The notes beneath the pieces are model-generated. The model had not been told where the DNA came from. It ran no database searches and saw nothing but the letters and a program-made list of their open reading frames with translations. Positions 46,001 through 55,000 of a stretch of DNA of 64,000 bases are shown here, piece by piece; the stretch's first letter is position 1, and the number at the start of each line of letters is the position of its first letter. This DNA comes from Pelomonas parva (GTDB taxonomy: Bacteria; Pseudomonadota; Gammaproteobacteria; Burkholderiales; Burkholderiaceae_C): positions 186,001 to 250,000 of the forward strand of contig NZ_JBIGHV010000002.1 in NCBI RefSeq assembly GCF_043555835.1, read 5' to 3'. The translations under genes and the position numbers were made by a program.

Positions 46001-49000
46001 ACCTCGCCACGCAGACCGCCAGCGGCGCCGGCATCGGCACCGACGTGCTGCGCAACTTCGAGAACGTCATCGGCGGCGCGGGCAACGACCACCTCACCGG
46101 CACCGACGGCGCCAACGTGCTGATCGGCGGCGCCGGCAGCGACACGCTGCTGGCGGGCGCGGGCAACGACAGCCTGCGGTTCGACGCCAACGACACGCTG
46201 GTGGATGGCGGCGTGGGTACCGACACGCTCGTCATCGCCGACAACACGCTGGTCGACTTCACGGCCATCGCCGACGACCGCTTCATCGGCATCGAGGAGA
46301 TCGACCTCACCGGCCACGGCCTGCAGGAGCTCAAGCTCGACGGCGCCGACGTGCTGGCCTTCTCCGACACCGCCGACACGCTGAAGGTCCATGGCGACAG
46401 CGGCGACAAGCTCACCCTCACCGGCAACTGGATCGGCGCTGGCACGCAGCCGGTCAGCTACAACGGCGGCGCCACGCAGCCTTACGTCAAGTTCACACTG
46501 ACCATCGGCGGCACTGTCGCCACCGTGTTGGTGGACCCGGCCGTCACGCTGGACATCGTCTATGCCGGCAGCGTCACCAATGACACCCTCACCGGCGGCG
46601 CGGGCGCCGACGAGGTGGACGGCGGCGGCGGCAACGACACGCTGGATGGCGGCGCGGGCGCCGACACCTTGACCGGCGGCAGCGGCGACGACACGCTCGT
46701 CTACGACGCCGACGACGACCTGGCCGACGGCGGCACCGGCACCGACACGCTGCAGTTCCGCGGCAGCGCCAGCGGCGTGGTGCTGGACTTCGGCGACCTG
46801 GCCCGGCCGGCCGCAGGCGGCCTGCGGCCGACGATCACCGGCATCGAGGCCATCAACATCACCGGCGGCGGCGCCAATACGCTGGTCATCGACGCGGCCT
46901 CGGTGATCGCCCTGTCCGACAGCGACGCGCTGGACGTGCTGGGCAATGCCGGCGACAAGGTCTACCTGGTCGGCAGCTGGGTCACCGGCGCCACGGCCGG
47001 CGGCTACACCACCTACACCAACGGCAGCGCCACGGTGCGCCTGCAGACGGCCATCACGGTCAGCGCCGTGGTGGACGACCCCAACGGCGACAGCGACAGC
47101 GACAACCCGCTGCCCGGCGCCACCGCCGGCGCCGACGTGATCCGCGGCCTGGGCGGCAACGACACGCTGGACGGCGACGCCGGTGCCGACGTGCTGCGCG
47201 GCGGCGCGGGCGACGACACGCTGGTCTACGACGCGGCCGATGTGGTCATCGACGGCGGTGACGGCAGCGACACGCTGCGCGTCACGGCCAACCTGAACCT
47301 GAACAACGTCGCCGGCAACACCGTCACCGACATCGAGGTCATCGACCTGGTCGTGGGCTCCGGCAACGTCACGCTCACCACCACGGGTGCCAACGCTGTG
47401 GCGCTGAACGGCAGCGCCAACCTGCGCATCGAGGGCGACGCCAGCGACAGCGTCGCGCTGCTCGGCAACTGGGTGCAGGGCGCCACCGCCGGTGGCTACA
47501 CGAGCTACACGCTAGACGGCCAGACGCTGAACATCGCTGCGGCGGTGGTCGTGGCCATCACCTACACCGGCACCGCGCTGGCCAACACCATGGAGGCAGG
47601 CGCCGGCAACCAGACGCTGGACGCGCTGGCCGGCAACGACAAGCTCGACGGCGGTGCGGGCGACGACACGCTGCTTGGCGGCGCGGGCGACGACCTGCTG
47701 GTCTATGACGCGGACGACGCGGTCGTCTCCGGCGGTGTCGGCAACGACACGCTGCAGCTGCAGGGCGCCGGCCGCACGCTGGACCTGACAGACATCGCCG
47801 ACAACGTCATCAGCGGCATCGAGAAGATTGACATCATCGGCACCGGCAACAACACGCTGGTGGCCAACCCGGACGACGTCCAGGCCTTGTCCGCCGACAC
47901 CGAGACGCTGATCGTCACCGGCGACGTGGGCGACTCTGTGCGCCTGGCCGGCAACTGGGAGGCGCGCGGCTCGCAGCTGCTGGCCGGCGTCACGTACAAC
48001 AAGTTCGTCGGTTATGCGACGGACGGCGCCCAGGTCACGGTGCTGGGCGGCCTGAAGATGGTCAAGGGTGACCAGATCGTCGGCAGCAGCGGCAGCGAGA
48101 CGCTGACCGGCGGCACCGGCGGCGACGACATCCGCGGCATGGCCGGCAACGACACGCTGATCGGCGGCTCCGGCAGCGACCTGATGGACGGCGGCAGCGG
48201 CGACGACATCCTCGTCTACGACGCGGCCGACACCAGCCTGGCCGGCGGCGCCGACATCGACACGCTGCGCGTGCTGACCGACGGCGAGATCATCGACCTG
48301 CAAGACCCCGGCCGCCCCGCGACGGGCGCACTGCGGCCCACGATCACCGGCTTCGAGACCATCGAGCTGAACGTCACGGGCGCCAACTACCTGATCCTCG
48401 ACGAAGCCTCGCTGGCCGGCATGGGTGCGAGCGCTGGCACGGTGACCGTCGACGGCGACGCCAACGACGTGGTCTTCGTCGACGGTGCCCTCACGACCAA
48501 CCTGGTGCTGAACGGCGGCGTGACGCTGACCGCGCTGACCCGCGGCACCAGCGGCGACGACACCCTGACCGGCACCGCCGGCCAGGACGCCATCAAGACC
48601 GATGGCGGCAACGACACGATCGACGGCGGCGCGGGCGCCGACATCCTCGACGCCGGGGCCGGCAACGACCAGGTGCTGTACGACGCGGCCGACCTGCGCG
48701 TGTTTGGCGGCACCGGCACCGACACGCTGAACATCCGTGTGGTGGACGCCGACGGCGGCATCGCCGGCACGCAGAACGGCACCAACAGCAGCACCGGCGA
48801 CGTGGACCTGACGGTCGCCGCCGGCGGCGTGGTCAAGGGCTTCGAGGTGCTGGACCTGCGCGGCAACGGCAACCAGACCGTGCGGCTGGACGAGGCCTCG
48901 GTGCTGGCGCTGTCGGACACCGACCGCGTCACCGTGATGGGCGACCTGGGCGACGTGCTCAACCTGTACGGCGGCTGGGTGGCCAAGGGGCTGGAGTCGG

Positions 49001-52000
49001 ATGCCGACGGCCGCATCTACACCGTGCTGCAAAAGGGCAGCGCGATGCTGCAGGTGGTCTCCGAGGTGACGATGAAGATCACCAACGAGCTGGGCGGCAG
49101 CATCGCCATCGGCAGCTCGGCGGCCGACGACGTGCTGGTGGCCACCAACGGCGGCGCCATCACCGGCGACGGCGACGACCTGATCCGCCTGAACAGCATG
49201 AGCTTCACCGGCGTGGACGGTGGGCGCGGCTACGACAAGGTCTACTTCCAGTTCGCCGGCACCATCAACACGCCGGTGCTGGCGCCCAGCTCGGTCACCA
49301 ACATCGAGGAGATCGACCTGGCCGCCGGCTCGGGCGCCGCCAACAAGCTCGTCCTGTCGACGCAGAAGCTGGCCGAGATGACCGACGCGGACAAGACGCT
49401 GGTGGTCAAGGGCACGGCCGGCACGGACACCATTGACATCTACGGCGAGTGGAGCGACATCGCCACCGCGCCAGACGCCGTGCTGAACGGCGTCACCTAC
49501 AAGCTGCTCACCACCGCCGACGGCGGCAAGCTGTACTACACGCCGGGCGTCGTGGTCACGCAGATCAACCCGACGCCGCAGCTCAGCGCCTTCTCGTTCA
49601 ATGCCGACGACGGCGCGCTGCTCGTCAGCGCCGGCATCGACAAGTACGCCGGCTGGAAGGTGGAGAACGCGGGCGACGTCAACCAGGACGGCATAGACGA
49701 CATCATCGTCAACCAGCTCGGCTCGGCCTTCGTCGTCTTCGGCACGACCTCGATGACCGGCCAGTTCGACCTCAACAACCTGGGCAGCCAGGGCTTCAAG
49801 ATCAACGGCGTCGGCCCGACCAACCTGCCCGAGTTCTCGGACTGGAAGGAGCAGACCTACGGCGTCACGTCCATTGGCGATGTCAACGGCGACGGCATCG
49901 ACGACCTGCTGGCGTCCACCACCGACACCAACACCTTCCGCGTCATCTACGGCCGCACGACCTGGACCGACGTCGACATCACCAGCGCCGGCACCTTTGT
50001 CACCGGCAGCGCCAACGGCTACACCGTCAACGTCAGCGGCTTCTACGGCAGCGGCACGCTGAACACCATCACCGGCGTGGGCGACGTCAACGGTGACGGC
50101 TATGACGACTACACGCTGGCCTGCATGTGGAGCCACGGCCTCACCAGTGGCCACGAGAGCGGCAAGGTCTACCTGGTGTTCGGCGGCGCCGACCGCGGCA
50201 ACATCAACGCCAACACGATGACGCCCGCGCAAGGGGTCATCATCAGCTCCGACGCGGCCAACATCACCAAGATCGGCGCCGACATCGCCGCCATTGGCGA
50301 CGTCAACGGCGACGGCTTCGACGACTTCGCCATCGGCGGCCCGGGCCTGGACAACGCCGGCCCGAACGGCCAGCAGGAGCGCAGCGGCAGCGGCTACATC
50401 GTCTTCGGCAAGGCCGACGGCTGGGGCAACACCATCGTCGTGCAGCGCGACAACACGGCGCCGACGCTGCGCAGCGCCTACAACCCGGACTACACCTTCC
50501 CCAAGGACAACGCCACCGGCGTGCCGCTGACGCAGAACCCCGACCTGCACACCAGCTTCACCGAAAGCGTGGCCATGGGGACCGGCTACGTCAGCCTGTA
50601 CAACCAGGCCACCGGCGCGCTGGTGGAGCGCTTCGACATGGCCACCGGCCTTGGCAGCCAGGGCGGCAAGGCGATGTTGGGCAGCTGGAGCAACATCGCC
50701 AACAGCAGCCTGCAGATCTTTGCGTTCAACCCGCTGACGCCGAACACCAGCTACTACGTCACCATCGACCCGACGGCCATCAAGGACCTGGCGGGCAACT
50801 ACTTCGCCGGCATCAGCAACAGCACGGCATGGAACTTCAGCACCACCGGCTCGGCGCTGAATGACGCGACCGCGCCCACGCTGACCGCCAATGCGCTGCT
50901 CAGCTTCAGCGGCGGGTCGGTCAACATCGCCACGGCCGGCGGCAGCACCGGCATCTTCGTGGCGCCGACAGACATCAACGCCAACCCACCGGTCTTCCGC
51001 CTCGACTTCACCTTCAACGAGCACATCAAGCCCTACGGCACCATCAGCTTCTCGCAAGGTGGCGTGGTGCTGGAGACCTTCGACCTGCAGACCGGCCTGG
51101 GCAGCCGAGGCGGCTCGGTGTATTACCCGGGCAGTGGCAACTCCCATGTGCAGAACAGCAACGTCTACGGCCTGAACTTCGGCACCACCTTCGCCGGCAA
51201 CACGCTGACGACGGTGACGCTGAACGGCATGCAGGACCTGGCCGGCAATGCCTTCAACGGCGGCGTGGCCCAGACCTTCACCTACACCACGGCAGCCGAC
51301 GCGACCGGCCCGGTGCTCAGCAACGGCGCCCGCCTGCATACGCCGGTGGACAACGCCACCGGCGTCTCGGTCGAGAACGCCATCGTCATCCAGGCCGACG
51401 AAACCCTGCTGCTGGGCAGCAGCGGCTCCGTCCAGCTGCGCCTGACCAGCAGCTACAACGGCACGCCGGTGGAGACCTTCGCCTGGAGCAGTGCGCCGAC
51501 GGCGGTGAACGGCGTCTACACCATCACCGGCGACCACGGCGGCGTGCTGACGGTCAACAACAAGACCATCACGCTGAACCCGGCCGCCAACCTGGCCTAC
51601 AACACCGGCCACGACGTCTACGTGGCCCCCGGCTCGCTGACCGACCTGAGCGGCAACAGCGCCACCGGCTACACCACGCAGGGCGCCTTCAATTTCACGA
51701 CCGCCAACGGCCTGGTGACGATGGCCGGCGGCAACGTGGTGGACGGCTCGCTGAAGGTCGCCATCAACGACAACCTGGAGATCACCTTCAGCGAGACCGT
51801 GACTGCCGGCAGCAGCACGCCCGGCGCACAGTTCATCAAGCTGTGGAGCAACACCGGCCGGCTCATCGAGTCCTTCGACGTGGCCGACAGCGACGGCACC
51901 AACGGCAGCCAGGGCGGCAACGTCAGCTTCGACGGCTACAAGGTCGTGGTCAACCCGGGCGCCGACCTGGCGCTGGCCGGCGGCTACTACCTGACGGTGG

Positions 52001-55000
52001 ACAGCCAGGCCATCAAGTCGGCCAACGCGGCCGTCACCACCTACTACGCCGGTGTCAGCAACACCACGACGCTGGACTTCAGCACCGAGGCCTCGGTGCA
52101 GATCGACCCAGGCCAGGTCCACGGCGAGTTCGAGCAGCAGTGGGCCGGCCAGCAGATCGAAGGCGTGGGCGACGTGGACGGCGACGGCACGCCCGACTTC
52201 GTCGTCGGCTCCTTCCAGCATGTGCGTGACTACAACGTCCCCGGCAACTACGCCTATGGCCAGTACCACCTGGTGTTCGGCCAGGCGGGCGAGTGGGCGC
52301 CGGTGCAGAACATGCAGCAGCTGATGGATGCCGGCCGCGCCGTGCAGATCTACGGCACCGCCACCAACATCCTGACGCGTGTCGTCGAGTTCGGCGACAT
52401 CAACCAGGACGGCTTCGCCGACCTGCTGTTCACGGCCGGCGGCCGTTACGCTGACAACGACGCCAGCCCGCAGGACCGCCTCGCCAGCAACGACGGCGAC
52501 GTCGACTCCGGTGCCGCCTTCATCGTCTTCGGCAAGGCGCGCGAGAACTGGGCCAACCGCATCAGCATCGACCAGCTCGGCGCCGACGGCCTGGAGATCA
52601 CCGGCGGCCTGCCGCAGGAGCAGCTCGGCTTCTCCGCCGCCTCCGGCGACTTCAATGCCGACGGCGTCATCGACATGGTCTTCGGCATGCCGGTCAACCA
52701 CCGTGACGGCTACGCCTCGGGCGAGGCCTTCGTCATCAACGGCGGCGACTACAGCGACTCGTTCTCGTCGGTCGGCACCACCGGGAACAACACCATCCTG
52801 GGCGACTTCAACGCCAACCGCATCTCCGGCCAGCAGGGCGACGACATCCTCTACGGCCTGGGCGGCGCGGACATCCTGCGCGGCGGCGCCGGCAACGACA
52901 CCATCGGCATCTCCGACCTGAACTTCGCGCTCATCGATGGCGGCACCGGCATCGACACGCTGAGGTTCGTCGGCAACGGCATCCACCTGGACACGACAGG
53001 TTATGCCGGCGCCAGCCTGCGCAGCCTCGAGAAGATCGACCTGACCGGCGACGGCGACAACAGCCTCACCCTCAACTACATCGAGACGGTCTACCTGATG
53101 GAGCGGCAGCTGTCGTCGGCCTACGGCACCAACGTCGTGCTGACGGTGGACGGCAATGCCGGCGACACACTGACGCTGGAAGGCCCATGGGCGGTGATGG
53201 GCAGCGACGCCACCTACACCACCTACGCGCTCGACGGCCTGTACATGAAGGTGGACACGGACATCACGCGCATCGTGTCGAGCTGGACCGTGCCCTACCA
53301 GGGCGCCACCATCGACCTGCTGGCGCTGCCGGCGGGCTTCCGCAGCAGCACCGTCACCAGCGGCCGCGCGCTCGATACCGCGCAGGGCCAGTACATCAGC
53401 AACATCGGCGACGTCAACAACGACGGTTTCGCCGACTTCGCGGTGCGCCAGGACGCGGTGACCACCACCACGCTGCCCTGGTACGAGCGCCGCGAAGACG
53501 GGCCGCACTGGGAAGTCAACAACACCGTCTGGGCCCGCTACCCGCGGCTGAATCAACGCGGCGACAACGTCAACAGCGGCGAGGCCTACGTGGTCTACGG
53601 CAAGGCCGGTGGCCTCGGCGCGGTGAGCCTGGCCGCGCCGGTGAACGGCAACGCCATCAAGCTGACCGGCTCGGCCAGCGCCAACGAGAACCTGGGCAGC
53701 TACCTCGGTGGCCTGGGGGACATCAACGGTGACGGCGTCAGCGACCTCGTCATCGGCGCCAGCCAGTCGAGCAAGACCTTCACGTTCAACGAGGGCGGCG
53801 AGAAGTCCGGCAGCGACCCCACCGGCACCAACCCGACCGGCAGCACCGCGCGCTACGAGACGGCGCCCGGGGCGCCCAGCCTTTCCACCGACTGGAACAA
53901 CGACAGCTGGGCCACCTCCCTCGAAGGCCGGCAGTACTTCTTCCTGGGCGGCAACACCGCGCTGACCAACAAGACCGGCGGCGCCATCACCACCACCACG
54001 CTGGCCAACGACTTCAACGCGGCCACGGCGCTGCCCACCACCTACAACGTCACCAGCAACCTCATCACCGACCTGCCCGACCGCGGCCCGGCCAACGCCG
54101 AGGCCAACACCATCTACACCTACACCACCACTGCCACGCTGGCCGACGGCAGCTTCATCGGCGCCGCGGGCGCGCAGCTGGGCAGCAACTGGGCGCCGGT
54201 GAGCCTGGGCGACATGAACGGCGACGGCTTCGACGACTTCGTCACCGGTGTGGGCAACGGCATGCGCCTGGTGCTGGGCTCGGCCAGCGGCTGGACAGGC
54301 CTGGACAACACCAGCAACAGCTGGACGCAGAAGACGGTCACCACCAACGGCAACCAGTACACCAACGCCATCGCCTCGGCCGGCGACGTGAACGGCGACG
54401 GCTACAGCGACTTCGTCATGAGCTGGGACGGCAACGGCGCCACGGTGGTGTTCGGCAAGGCCGGCAACACCTGGAACGCCACTACCACGCTGGGCAGCAC
54501 TATCGCCGCCTCCACCAATGTGGCGGCCTCGACCTTCATCGCGGCGGAGAGCGGCCAGGCGATCAACCCCACCTACACCCGCGGCCTGGGCGACATCAAC
54601 GGCGACGGCTACGACGACCTGCTGTTCGCCGCCAACGCCGCCAACGACTACAGCGCCAAGGACAACGGCGGCGCCTACGTGCTGTTCGGCTCGGCCTCGG
54701 GCTGGGGTTCCAACCTCAGCCTGGCCAACCTGGCCGCGTCGGGCAAGGGCTTCCGCCTCACCGGCGGCGTCGACTTCGACTACGCCGGCTACAACGCCAC
54801 GCAGGCAGGCGACGTCAACGGCGACGGTTACAACGACTTCCTGATCGCGGCCTACGGCGACGACGAGTCTGCCAACGGCACGGCCGGCGCCAACGGCGGC
54901 TCGGCCTACCTGATCTTCGGCAAGGCCAGCGGCTGGCGCGACATCAGCCTGCTTGAGGTGCAGGACTTCGGCATCCAGCTGCTCGGCGGCGCCAACAGCG

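Noticed and set aside
35158..46392. A 3744-codon open frame on the minus strand
   Set aside because: It lies entirely opposite the RTX adhesin, and its product is an artefact-like Ala/Val/Gly/Asp/Arg mix with the same 498- and 303-bp periodicity. It is a shadow of a high-GC repetitive gene.
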